64,000 bases of DNA, taken from assembly GCF_003014555.1 (NCBI RefSeq), contig NZ_PYGE01000002.1, positions 434,001-498,000 on the forward strand. The letters are read 5' to 3'. This document shows positions 44,501 to 51,881 of the stretch, piece after piece. The stretch is from Haloactinopolyspora alba (lineage in GTDB: Bacteria > Actinomycetota > Actinomycetes > Jiangellales > Jiangellaceae). A program made the translations under genes and the position numbers. Numbering within the stretch: the stretch's first letter is position 1; each line of letters opens with the position of its first letter. The notes beneath the pieces are model-generated. The model was not told where the DNA came from, ran no database searches, and saw nothing but the letters and a program-made list of their open reading frames with translations.

Positions 44501-46515
44501 GCGAACCGGTCGTGGGAGAACTCCATGTCCTGCTCGGCGAGGGTGATCGTCTTGTAGAAGCCGCGGGTGTACTCGAAGACGAACCACTTGCCGTCGTAGT
44601 ACTCGGGGAACTTGGTGTCGGAGTCCAGCTCCGGGTCGTAGTCGTAGACAGGCCCGCTCATCGGCGCGGCGCCGCCGTAGCCGAGCTCGGGGAACTGCTC
44701 GGACGGGCCGTACCCGTACCAGATGAACGCCTCCTGCACCGGCGGGAGCTGCTGCAGGCCGGTGTTGTGCGGTGAGTCGTTGACCGGGCCGCCCGCGCAG
44801 TCGAACGGCCCGCCGGACTCGCCGGTGGCGAAGTCGTAGTCGATGTAGGGCTTGTTGTCGGCGACGCAGTGCGGCCAGCCGTAGTTGCCGGGTTCGGTGA
44901 TCCTGTTCCACTCGACGAGCCCTTCCGGGCCGCGCGCGGGGTCGGCCTGGGTGGCGTCCGGGCCGTAGTCGCCGACGAGCAGCGCCCCGCTGTGCGGGTC
45001 GACCGAGATGCGGAACGGGTTGCGGAAGCCCATCGCGTAGATCTCCGGGCGGGTCTTGTCCTGGGTGTCCTCGGACTCCGGGAACAGGTTGCCGTCGGGG
45101 ATCGTGTAGCTGCCGTCGTCGGTGGGCGTGATCCGCAGCACCTTGCCGCGCAGGTCGTTCGTGTTGGCGGCGGTGGCCTGCGCGTCCCAGGGCGCGCGAC
45201 CCTCGCGCTCGTCGATGGGCGCGTAGTTGTCCGACTGGGAGAAGTCGGTGTTGTCGCCCATCGACGCGTAGAGGTTGCCCTCCGGGCCGAACTGGACCGC
45301 GCCGCCCATGTGCACGTTGGCCAGGCCGCGGTCCCGGTAGGTCGGGAAGTCGAGCAGGCGCTGCTCGGAGTCCATGTCCAGCACATCGTTGGCGAAGTCG
45401 AAAGTGAACCGAGAGATGTTGATCCGCGCCACGTCCGGGTCGGAGTACATCGCGTAGAGCCAGCCGTTGTCGGCGAAGTTCGGATCCAGGGTGAACCCCG
45501 TCAGCCCGTCGGAGTGCCGGGCGGTGCTCAGCCCCAGCTCGAGGTCACCGATGGTGGACACCTCCAGGGTGTCCTGGTCGATCATCTTGAACTGGCCGGT
45601 GCGCTGGATGTAGATGACCCGGCCGTCCGGCGTGACTTCCAGCTCGAACGGATCGGCGAGATCGTCGGTGAGCTGCGTCTTCGCGAAGCTGTCGTCGTCG
45701 GTGGCGCCGCAGTCACCGGGCACAGCCCCGGCGGCCCACTCGATGCCGCCGAGCAGGTGGTCGCCGAAGGCGGGCTCGTCGAACGCCGACGGTGCGTGCC
45801 CGCCAGCGGTGTACCACGAGCGTCCGCCCTCGTAGACCTGGCACCAGGAGTACGGGTGGTCGACACCGGTGTTCAGCCCGGGGATCCCGTCGCGGAGCTT
45901 GACCTGCGCCAGGACGTGCACGTCGCCGGTCGGGTTCGGGCCGAGGTTGTACCACTCCTCCTCGCGCTCCCACAGCTGGGGGAGCGCACGGGTGGACGGA
46001 TGCACCTGGTCGAGGACCTTGATGCGGCCCGGGTAGGTACCGCCGGTGTCGCCGAAGTCCGGGTGGTCGGTGAACGACGCGCCGACCAAGCCCTGATACC
46101 ACTGCCAGCCCGGCTCGGTCGCCGCGGCGTTGTGCAGGCCGACGTACCCGCCGCCGGCCTCGACGTAGCGGGTGAACGCCTCCCGCTCGGCGCCGGTCAG
46201 CAGCGGCGCGGCGTCGGTGGAGCTCGTGTTGTTGAAGACGACGACGTCGGTGTCGGCGAGAACGTCGTCGGTGAACACCGAACTGTCGTCGGTGACCTGG
46301 ACCTCGAAGTCGTGGGCCGCGCCGAGACGTTCCACGAGCGCCTTGCCGGCGGGGATCGACTCGTGGGCCACGTCGGTGGTCTCGGAGTAGACGAGCGCGC
46401 GGAACCGGGGCTCCGCGCGCTCGCTCGTGTCGTCGGCGTGGACCGGCTGGGCTCCGAGCAGGGACGCCAGGACGGCTCCTGACCCGAGGGCCGCGAGAGG
46501 GATGCGTCGGTTCAT
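41521..46515 (-). CDS. Secreted ThuA / GSDH / PKD / CBM6 / DUF1349 / DUF1080 giant protein
   Basis: 1,664 residues with a signal peptide (LAALGSGAVLASLLGAQPVHA, cleavage near 28). Domains: ThuA-like glutamine-amidotransferase-fold domain (about 35-255; FRALVYSETTDVAHESIPAG), glucose/sorbosone dehydrogenase propeller (265-735), PKD (748-825), CBM6-like (942-1080), second PKD (1085-1165), DUF1349 (1172-1385), then DUF1080 (1388-1568; EGFTSLWDGKTLDGW, DNSGVFMRFP, EWNTYEIKA), which includes 3-keto-disaccharide hydrolases. Hence a secreted protein that may oxidise sugars to 3-keto forms and cleave them; the activity of each domain is inferred. An AAGCGCTT LacI-type operator lies upstream at 46545-46558. 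Confidence 0.85.
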   Translation of the reverse strand: MNRRIPLAALGSGAVLASLLGAQPVHADDTSERAEPRFRALVYSETTDVAHESIPAGKALVERLGAAHDFEVQVTDDSSVFTDDVLADTDVVVFNNTSSTDAAPLLTGAEREAFTRYVEAGGGYVGLHNAAATEPGWQWYQGLVGASFTDHPDFGDTGGTYPGRIKVLDQVHPSTRALPQLWEREEEWYNLGPNPTGDVHVLAQVKLRDGIPGLNTGVDHPYSWCQVYEGGRSWYTAGGHAPSAFDEPAFGDHLLGGIEWAAGAVPGDCGATDDDSFAKTQLTDDLADPFELEVTPDGRVIYIQRTGQFKMIDQDTLEVSTIGDLELGLSTARHSDGLTGFTLDPNFADNGWLYAMYSDPDVARINISRFTFDFANDVLDMDSEQRLLDFPTYRDRGLANVHMGGAVQFGPEGNLYASMGDNTDFSQSDNYAPIDEREGRAPWDAQATAANTNDLRGKVLRITPTDDGSYTIPDGNLFPESEDTQDKTRPEIYAMGFRNPFRISVDPHSGALLVGDYGPDATQADPARGPEGLVEWNRITEPGNYGWPHCVADNKPYIDYDFATGESGGPFDCAGGPVNDSPHNTGLQQLPPVQEAFIWYGYGPSEQFPELGYGGAAPMSGPVYDYDPELDSDTKFPEYYDGKWFVFEYTRGFYKTITLAEQDMEFSHDRFAPVSEGDLLSINPFLGSADFRGPFDAEFGPDGSLYTIDFGSGSGEGRGDVNRGAGIYRIDYVGGDRPPAVEATGSPTSGQLPLEVDFSSEGTHHPSGLPMTYHWDFGDGTTSSEAHPSHTYTEPGSYTALLTVTDSHGRESVAAVRISAGNTRPDTRIAWPPHGGFFDWGDAVDYDVQVTDAEDGSVEDGGVACTDVVVGASLGHNEHSHPLDNYPSCEGSVPTILDGSHGQETNLYYVLDATYTDAGAPSVDPLTGRDAVRLNPQDTEGEHFADASGITVYDREQARAGARIGDVTDGDWITYSPVDLTGIDAVRFGVSSGGMGGTIELRKDAPDGELLGTVDVPVTGSYDDVVERTADVTDPGGTFTLYMVFRNDEWTSGGPDLFALDYLRFQGDGVSVPIGPQVTAESTPTEGAAPLEVSFDASATSPEGSDITGYSWDFGDGEQADGAAVTHTYTEPGEYQAVVTATDAEGRQGTAQVPVTVARAPRDCPEECSDEFDGDQLDLNMWSSTIGHDPSGYQLGDGSLTLPTAHGELTATMFELPNLIMQPAPDDAWQATTRVTIDPTDAYQQAGLVLHAGQDDFAKAVVMARPDGSRRMSFFTVADGQTRNADPDYVALPDDFPTTFELRITSDGAQATAAYSTDGENWTPLGRPYDLDRAGPWDVGVAALSGGNGDPSIPVIDASFDWFRMTTDVEPEPEPEPCPEPAEPPEGFTSLWDGKTLDGWQHLGNGSFTVTDECTLMSRGSGGLLWYEEESFGDFHLKLKYRMNNPTDNSGVFMRFPAPRDWEGPWVSQPDDSVRGYEAQLEDNPDGGDPQKTGSIYNFATITDLLARPIGEWNTYEIKAVGQEYTVILNGEVVNTYTGDGSRALEGHIGLQNHHPGSDVEFRDIWIGPVGDEPESPCPQPDARATVVAGSVDSGVPNRTTENGCTINDLIEDGREWRTHGAFVRHVGDVLDPLVAAGVIDARERGAIRAAAAKSDVGRPSRGR

Positions 46516-46774
46516 CGAAAGGCTCCATCCGCTGAGACCAGGCAGGAAAGCGCTTACCGATTACTCTCGTGGAGCCGTTTCAGTGTTGTCAAGTGTGTGG
46601 ATTTGTTGATGTGATGTCTAAATACGTTGTCTATCCGACGTCGTTGCACACGTCGTGGTGGCTCCCGGTCCGATGCGCGGCCGTTGCTCGCACCGCCCCA
46701 GGCGTGATGAGGGCGTGGCTACTGGGGCTATGACACCACCAACCGCACCCCCATCACATGCGCGGCCTCATCCG
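46516..46774. other. Intergenic region with putative LacI operator
   Basis: 259 bases upstream of the ThuA gene. GGAAAGCGCTTACC at 46545-46558 is a near-palindromic LacI-type operator, and TGTCAA (46587-46592), the reverse of TTGACA, is a candidate -35 box. A GC-poor patch follows (46590-46640). No gene is supported. Confidence 0.5.
46545..46558. promoter_or_regulatory. LacI-type AAGCGCTT operator
   Basis: GGAAAGCGCTTACC, half-sites GG(A/T)AAGC and GCTT(T/A)CC around the CG centre, as recognised by many actinobacterial sugar LacI regulators. Thirty bases before the ThuA giant's start on the minus strand. Confidence 0.55.
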
Positions 46775-47332
46775 TCACCCGGTGAGCAGGTTCTCGACGC
46801 GTGAGAGCGTCTCGTGGACGTTCTCCTCGGTGGTGGCGTCGTACGCGTCCGGCAGGTCGAACCAGCGCACGAGCGCGTCGGGCTTCTCGGGCCGGGCGGA
46901 GTCGGGTTCCGCGGTGGCGAGAACGTAGCGAAGGTCGGCGTGCTCGTGGGCGGGATCGTCGCCCTTGGCCGGCACCGGCACGATCACCACGTGCGCCAGC
47001 GCATCGTTGGGCCACGGCTCGAGGTCCGGCAACCCGGTCTCCTCACGGCCCTCGCGGAGCGCGACCTGAAGCGGTTCGGTCTCGCCGGGATCGCCGTGCC
47101 CGCCCACCTGAAGCCACGCCTCCTGCCGCGGGTGCCACCGCAGCAGCGCCCGCCGGCTGGGCGGATGCACGATCAACGCCGACGCGGTGACGTGCAGCGG
47201 GATCGACTGCGACCAGGGGTCCGGCGCGTCGCGGACGAGAGCGTGGACACGGGCGACGTCGGCGATCTCGGTGGCGCCACGAGGGCGGTGGCGGGACAGG
47301 GCGCCGGCGATCGGACCGGCTGTGGAGACCAT
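46775..47332 (-). CDS. Nudix hydrolase
   Basis: 185 residues. Nudix box GHGDPGETEPLQVALREGREETGL (one residue longer than the strict consensus, as in a known actinobacterial subgroup) gives the metal-binding Glu residues; the N-terminal VTASALIVHPPSRRALLRWH and APKGDDPAHEHADLRYVL-type strands fit the fold. The nucleotide or sugar-nucleotide substrate is not readable. ATG at 47332 chosen; an open frame runs farther upstream but loses all similarity. Confidence 0.88.
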   Translation of the reverse strand: MVSTAGPIAGALSRHRPRGATEIADVARVHALVRDAPDPWSQSIPLHVTASALIVHPPSRRALLRWHPRQEAWLQVGGHGDPGETEPLQVALREGREETGLPDLEPWPNDALAHVVIVPVPAKGDDPAHEHADLRYVLATAEPDSARPEKPDALVRWFDLPDAYDATTEENVHETLSRVENLLTG

Positions 47333-47546
47333 GGGCCGGAGGCTAACCGGAGCAGCCGACCGTGGGCGAGGACTTTTCCGTGCTCGGCTGAGGTCGGCGA
47401 CCGGTGGCGACGGTGGGCCGCTGACATGGTGTCGAACGACACGTGACATCCTGGGTCGACGGACTTGATGATCTTGCGCATCGACGCATTCTCCGACAGA
47501 GTCAATTGTCACAGTCCGGTCCTTTAGGGCAAGGAGGATGTGCCGG

Positions 47547-48020
47547 ATGAAACGTGGCTTGTTCGCGAGCGCCCTGGTCGGTGTGCTCCTCCTCCTTGGC
47601 TTCGCCACTCCGGCCGGCGCCGGTGGCAACTCGACTCTTCCGGCGAGTGCACTGTCGGCCGCCTCCGGTCCGTGCGGAGGTTCGTACAGCCACATCGGCC
47701 ATTACCGGATCAATTCGTCCGCGGGGACACTCGCCTATCTGGACGTGTACTGGTCCGGCCGGGCGAACCGGAACTGCCTGGTGACGAACCACTCCGGCAG
47801 GACGTACGGCGTCTCGCTGTACACCCAGGCGACCATCCGCCCGAGCGGGTGGAACTGGCCGAGCTGCCCGAACAGCACCGGGTGCGACGGCGGCCACTAC
47901 AGCTACTACGCCGGGCCCGTCTACACGCCGGCCGGGGTCAACATGACGAACCGGTGCATCGACGTCAAGGGCGTCATCGACTGGACCGGACGGACGCTCA
48001 CCCGGATCCACTGCGGCTGA
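47547..48020 (+). CDS. Small secreted protein, SapA (spore-associated)-like
   Basis: 157 residues with a signal peptide (FASALVGVLLLLGFATPAGAGG, cleavage near 30). Mature part has CGGSYSHIGHY, RNCLVTNH, and YSYYAGPVYTPAG.. with a later RCIDVKG, a pattern resembling the spore-associated protein A family (a Cys-containing small beta protein). AAGGAGG ends 9 bases before the ATG at 47547. Function unknown; SapA proteins are found on spore surfaces in Streptomyces. Confidence 0.65.
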   Translation: MKRGLFASALVGVLLLLGFATPAGAGGNSTLPASALSAASGPCGGSYSHIGHYRINSSAGTLAYLDVYWSGRANRNCLVTNHSGRTYGVSLYTQATIRPSGWNWPSCPNSTGCDGGHYSYYAGPVYTPAGVNMTNRCIDVKGVIDWTGRTLTRIHCG

Positions 48021-48070
48021 CCCGGATGCCACGCGCCGCGTCCGGCCGTGCCCGTTCCGTGGGGGGTGGG

Positions 48071-48622
48071 CTACGTGCCGCTGCTCAGAAGGGCGACAGC
48101 CCGGTCGAGGGCCTTGCTCCGGTTTTCGGGCGAGCGGGCTTTGAGCAACGGCAGTATCACCGCGTAGCGCTCCGACCGGGTCAGACGTTCGAAGGCGGCG
48201 CCCGCGCGGGCGTTACCGGCGAGCGCCGCCGCGAGATCGGGCGGCACCTCGGCGCTGCGCTGCGGCTCGTATGCGGCCTCCCACCGGCCGTCGGCGCGAG
48301 CGGCGGCCACCTCGGCCATCCCTGGGTCGCGCATGCGACCGGCCGCGATGAGCGCGTCGACCTTCTCGGTGTTCACCCGGGACCATGAACTGCCCGGACG
48401 CCGGTGCGAGTACCGCTGCAGATACGAGACCTCGTCGTGCTTGCGGCGCTGCCCGTCGATCCAGCCGTAGCACAGGGCGACGTCGAGCGCGTCGGTGATC
48501 GTGATCAGGGTGACGCCAGCATGGCGCTTGCCGATGCGCAGCCACGCCTCGGTCCGGGTGTCATGGTTGGCGGCCAGCCAGGCTTCCCACCCGTCGGCGT
48601 CGGGAAACTCGAGCACGTCCAT
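48071..48622 (-). CDS. YdeI/OmpD-associated-family protein
   Basis: 183 residues. FPDADGWEAWLAANHDTRTEAWLRIGK and DALDVALCYGWIDGQRRK are the signature of the YdeI family, with RVNTEKVDALIAAGRM and a C-terminal RYAVILPLLKA-type helix. Bacterial members occur near bleomycin-type and stress genes; function unclear. ATG at 48622 lies one base from the stop of the upstream VOC gene. Confidence 0.85.
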   Translation of the reverse strand: MDVLEFPDADGWEAWLAANHDTRTEAWLRIGKRHAGVTLITITDALDVALCYGWIDGQRRKHDEVSYLQRYSHRRPGSSWSRVNTEKVDALIAAGRMRDPGMAEVAAARADGRWEAAYEPQRSAEVPPDLAAALAGNARAGAAFERLTRSERYAVILPLLKARSPENRSKALDRAVALLSSGT

Positions 48623-48623
48623 C

Positions 48624-48902
48624 TCACACCTGCTTCGGTGACGCGACGACGTCCACGTGGTGCGAGTTGTGCATGTCGGCACCACCGGGAGCGCCCGTCG
48701 CGCTCGGCGGCCGGTACCCGTTGTCGATGATGCCGAGCTCGTCCTGGTGATCACCGACGCGGAACTCGGCGTAGGCGAGCCGTCCGGCGGGCGCGTGCCG
48801 TTCGAAGTAGGGCGGTATGCCCAGGAAGTCCGCGGACCAGGCGGCTGCCGCGCTCACGTCGTCGGACCAGAAATTCATGATGGCGAATCCTCGCAGGCTC
48901 AT
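48624..48902 (-). CDS. Short VOC/glyoxalase-like protein, probably C-terminally truncated
   Basis: 92 residues. The start FAIMNFWSDDVSAAAAWSADFLGIPPYFE fits the first beta-alpha-beta module of a vicinal-oxygen-chelate protein, and YAEFRVGDHQDELGIIDNGY the second strand; the family normally runs to 115-130 residues and the expected last strand with its Glu ligand is absent. It may be a broken gene or a short variant. Ends 1 base before the YdeI gene. Confidence 0.6.
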   Translation of the reverse strand: MSLRGFAIMNFWSDDVSAAAAWSADFLGIPPYFERHAPAGRLAYAEFRVGDHQDELGIIDNGYRPPSATGAPGGADMHNSHHVDVVASPKQV

Positions 48903-48992
48903 CGTGTGTCCTTCCGTCGTCGATGTCCGTGCGGTGACGGTATCGGCTGTTGTGGAACGTGTGGTTCCTCAATGCGTGCCAGACTGAGATTC

Positions 48993-49946
48993 GTGCTGGA
49001 AACGTCGGTCAGGTTGCTCCGTCTGCTGTCCCTTCTGCAGGGACGGCGCGACTGGTCCGGTGCGGAGCTCGGCGATCGCCTGGGCGTCACCACCAGGACC
49101 GTGCGCAACGACGTCGAACGGTTACGCATCCTCGGCTACCAGGTGCACTCCAGCACCGGGGTCGCAGGCGGCTACCGGCTCGGTCCCGGCGCCGAGATGC
49201 CGCCGCTGGTGCTGGACGACGACGAAGCCGTCGCCGTGGGTGTCGGGTTACGTGCCGCGGCTTCGGGCACGGTCACCGGCATCGAGGAGACGTCGGTCCG
49301 GGCGATGGCGAAGCTCGAGCAGACGATGCCGTCCCGCCTGCGGCATCAGTTGGACGCGCTGCGCGAGGCGACGGTCTCCGCGGCCGGTGGCGGGCCGACA
49401 GTGGAGATGGCGACGCTCACGACCATCACCACGGCGTGCCGTGACGAGCAGCAGTTGCGCTTCGACTACGAAGCCCACGGCGGCGGGACCGGCCTCCGGC
49501 GGGTCGAGCCGCACCGCCTCGTCTACACGGGCCGTCGCTGGTACCTGCTCGCGTGGGACCTCGACCGGGAGGACTGGCGCACGTTCCGGGCCGACCCGCG
49601 CACGCCCATCGGGCCACGGTTCGTGCCGCGGGAGCCGCCGGAGGACGCGGCACGGCACGTCGTCCGCGGGACCGGCTCGCTGGCCTGGACGTATCAGGCG
49701 CGCGTCCGGCTGCACGCGCCCGCCGAGACGGTGGCCGAGCGGCTGACGCCGGCCGCCGGGCTGCTGCAGGCGGTCGACGACGACAGCTGCGTGCTGGAGA
49801 CCGGCGGTGACTCGCTGCGTGACCTCGTCGGGTTCCTGACGAGCGTGGACGTCGGGTTCGAGGTGCTGGACCCGCCGGAGCTCCGGGCCCTGTTCCGTGA
49901 GCTCGCCGAGCGTTACGCCGCGGCCGCCGGCGCCCCGTTCTTGTGA
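48993..49946 (+). CDS. WYL-domain transcriptional regulator (DeoR/YafY type)
   Basis: About 317 residues. LETSVRLLRLLSLLQGRRDW then LGVTTRTVRNDVERLRILGY is an N-terminal winged helix; the middle carries the WYL-type ligand domain RRVEPHRLVYTGRRWYLLAWDLD and a C-terminal WCX domain. GTG at 48993 gives the usual family N-terminus; an ATG at 48972 would add seven residues. Divergent from the VOC/YdeI pair. Its stop codon lies in a palindrome at 49943-49994. Confidence 0.87.
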   Translation: MLETSVRLLRLLSLLQGRRDWSGAELGDRLGVTTRTVRNDVERLRILGYQVHSSTGVAGGYRLGPGAEMPPLVLDDDEAVAVGVGLRAAASGTVTGIEETSVRAMAKLEQTMPSRLRHQLDALREATVSAAGGGPTVEMATLTTITTACRDEQQLRFDYEAHGGGTGLRRVEPHRLVYTGRRWYLLAWDLDREDWRTFRADPRTPIGPRFVPREPPEDAARHVVRGTGSLAWTYQARVRLHAPAETVAERLTPAAGLLQAVDDDSCVLETGGDSLRDLVGFLTSVDVGFEVLDPPELRALFRELAERYAAAAGAPFL

Positions 49947-49994
49947 TCATCAACGATTCACCACATCAGGGTGTGGCGAATCGTTGATGATCAC
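49943..49994. terminator. Bidirectional hairpin containing both stop codons
   Basis: GTGATCATCAACGATTC (49943-49959) is exactly inverted at 49978-49994, with a further CCACA..TGTGG stem in the loop. The WYL gene stop (49944-49946) and the AraC gene stop (49991-49993) are inside the arms. Shares the TGATCATC tip with family A and B hairpins. Confidence 0.65.
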
Positions 49995-50812
49995 GAGAGT
50001 CGGCCGCGGCCGCGGCGGCGGGGCGTGTGGCCGAACCGGGCCGCGAAGGCGGCGACGAACGCGGACGTGCTGGCGTAGCCGACCCGCCGGGCCACCGCCG
50101 TGACCGGCTGGGTCTGCACCAGCGCTCGTGCGGCCCGCAGCCGGAGCTCGGTCCGCCAGCGTGAGTACGGCATGCCGAACTCGCGGTCGAAGTCGCGTTG
50201 CAGGGTCTTGACGCTGATGTGCAGCCGCGCCGCCCATTCGGACAGCGCGGTGGGATCACCGGGATCGTGCGCCATGGCCCGGGCCACGGTCATCGCGTGA
50301 CCGGAGCCGGTCGCGTGGTGACCGACGAACTCACGGGTCGAGCCACCGAGGCCGGCGAGGATGCGGGCACGTGCCGCCAGCGCCCGGTCCTCGTCGTGTC
50401 CGGGCCGGGCGATCGTCCGCAGCAGCCGCCCGGCCTCGTCGTCGATCGACGCCGCACCGGCGCGCACCCCGTCCAGCGAGCCCGGCACCTCCCGCAGGCA
50501 GACCCGGTAGACGGTGCCCTCGTCGGCGGCGCGCACCTCGTGGCTGACGGCTCGCTGCACCCAGAACGCCTCGCTCGGTCCGACGAACTGGGTGTTCAAG
50601 CCGTGGCTGGTGGACAGCAGGGCGTCCGGTGACCAGTACAGCTGGTGCAGGAAGTCCTGCCGGCTCTCTCCGAACTCCAGCGTCCCGGCCGACCGGTACT
50701 TGAGCACGAAGATGCCGTCCGGCCGGCCCAGTCCGTAGCCGTACTCCTCGCACCAGAGCGGGTCGGTCCCGTAGTGGGCTGTGACCGACACAACGTGACC
50801 TCCGATCGACAT
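49991..50812 (-). CDS. AraC-family transcriptional regulator
   Basis: 273 residues. C-terminal AraC DNA-binding domain: LSEWAARLHISVKTLQRDFDREF, then ARRVGYASTSAFVAAFAARFG; N-terminal cupin-like sensor with VLKYRSAGTLEFGES. Divergent from a siderophore-binding lipoprotein gene with an iron-box half-site between, so it is likely an iron- or siderophore-responsive activator of the AlcR/YbtA kind (inferred). Confidence 0.87.
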   Translation of the reverse strand: MSIGGHVVSVTAHYGTDPLWCEEYGYGLGRPDGIFVLKYRSAGTLEFGESRQDFLHQLYWSPDALLSTSHGLNTQFVGPSEAFWVQRAVSHEVRAADEGTVYRVCLREVPGSLDGVRAGAASIDDEAGRLLRTIARPGHDEDRALAARARILAGLGGSTREFVGHHATGSGHAMTVARAMAHDPGDPTALSEWAARLHISVKTLQRDFDREFGMPYSRWRTELRLRAARALVQTQPVTAVARRVGYASTSAFVAAFAARFGHTPRRRGRGRLS

Positions 50813-50828
50813 TCCGGCAGCAATAGCA

Positions 50829-50840
50829 AGGCTAACCTAA
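50829..50840 (+). promoter_or_regulatory. Iron-box half site (DtxR/IdeR-like)
   Basis: AGGCTAACCTAA matches the centre and right half of the IdeR consensus TTAGGTTAGSCTAACCTAA without mismatch; the left half is poor. It lies between the AraC and binding-protein genes, consistent with iron control. Confidence 0.5.
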
Positions 50841-50885
50841 GTAGCTGTTCGCTGGTCCGCACGCCCCATCGGGAGGTCTACGTCC

Positions 50886-51881
50886 ATGCCTGCTCGCCTG
50901 TGCCGTCGCATCGCGGGCGCCCTGGTCGTCGTCGCCGTGGTCGCCGGCTGCGGCTCGGGAGAGGACGACGTCGCGTCGGCAGGTGCCCAGCAGACGCGTG
51001 TGTTCGAAGCCGACAACGGAGAGGTCGAGATCCCGGCCGACCCGCAGCGCGTCGTCGCGACCGGGTACGCCGTGCCGGTGCTCATCGAGGTGGACGCGCC
51101 CCTGGTGGGCATCTCCGGCTGGCAGCGCGGCGTCCCGATGATGAGCGACGAGGACCGCGCCACGTACGAAGACCTGGAGAAGATCGCCGGCGAGACCGCC
51201 GCGTCGACCGACTACGAGGCGATCGCCGAGTTGAACCCGGATCTGATCATGATCGGCGTGCCGCAGCCGGTGCTGACCGACGTCGACATGGAGTACCTGG
51301 AGTCCATCGCGCCGGTCGTGGTTCTCGGACCCACGTCGCCGGACGGCTGGCGGGAGCTGTCCCATCGCCAGGCCGACGCCGTCGGGCGCGTCGCCGAGTT
51401 CGAGGCCGACCGTGCGGCGTACGAGGAACGGGCGGAGGAACTGGCCGCCAAGTACGAGGACGCTCTGGCCGGCCTGAAGTTCGGCCACGTCGGCGCCTAC
51501 GGCGAGACCGCCGCGGGCACGTTCCAGCGCGAGTTCAGCGGGTCGTGGGGGACGAACGTCGCCGAGGACGTCGGCGTGACCTACTACGGCGAGGTGAAGG
51601 AGAAGAAGGGGGGAGGGCGCAACGTCAGCGAGTACCCGTCGCTCGAGAAGATCCCGGACAGCCTCGGCGACGCCGACGCCGTCACGTACTCGGTGCAGCC
51701 GGACGGCACGCCCAACGAGTCGGTGCGGTCGGTCCTGGACTCGCAACTGTGGCAGAACCTGCCGGCGGTGCGGGCGGACAACACGTTCGCGATCCGCTAC
51801 ACCGAGGCGGCGACCTACGAGTCGGCGCTGATGACCCTGGACGCCATCGACCAGGCGCTCGCGCCGTTGCTGACCCGATGA
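50886..51881 (+). CDS. Iron-siderophore ABC transporter substrate-binding lipoprotein
   Basis: 331 residues. Lipobox VVAGC, lipid Cys 22. Class III solute-binding fold: ADPQRVVATGYAVPVLIEV, IAELNPDLIMIG, SIAPVVVLGP, and the C-terminal ADNTFAIRYTEAATYESALMTLDAI. Family members bind ferric siderophores. No FecCD permease or ATPase genes are adjacent; the next gene is a siderophore-interacting reductase overlapping by ATGA. Confidence 0.88.
   Translation: MPARLCRRIAGALVVVAVVAGCGSGEDDVASAGAQQTRVFEADNGEVEIPADPQRVVATGYAVPVLIEVDAPLVGISGWQRGVPMMSDEDRATYEDLEKIAGETAASTDYEAIAELNPDLIMIGVPQPVLTDVDMEYLESIAPVVVLGPTSPDGWRELSHRQADAVGRVAEFEADRAAYEERAEELAAKYEDALAGLKFGHVGAYGETAAGTFQREFSGSWGTNVAEDVGVTYYGEVKEKKGGGRNVSEYPSLEKIPDSLGDADAVTYSVQPDGTPNESVRSVLDSQLWQNLPAVRADNTFAIRYTEAATYESALMTLDAIDQALAPLLTR

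Noticed and set aside
44869-46482. 537-codon plus-strand frame opposite the ThuA giant
   Set aside because: No domain recognised; the minus-strand ThuA and propeller domains account for the sequence.
46775-47695. 306-codon version of the Nudix gene
   Set aside because: The extension has no similarity to any fold; the ATG at 47332 gives the normal Nudix length.
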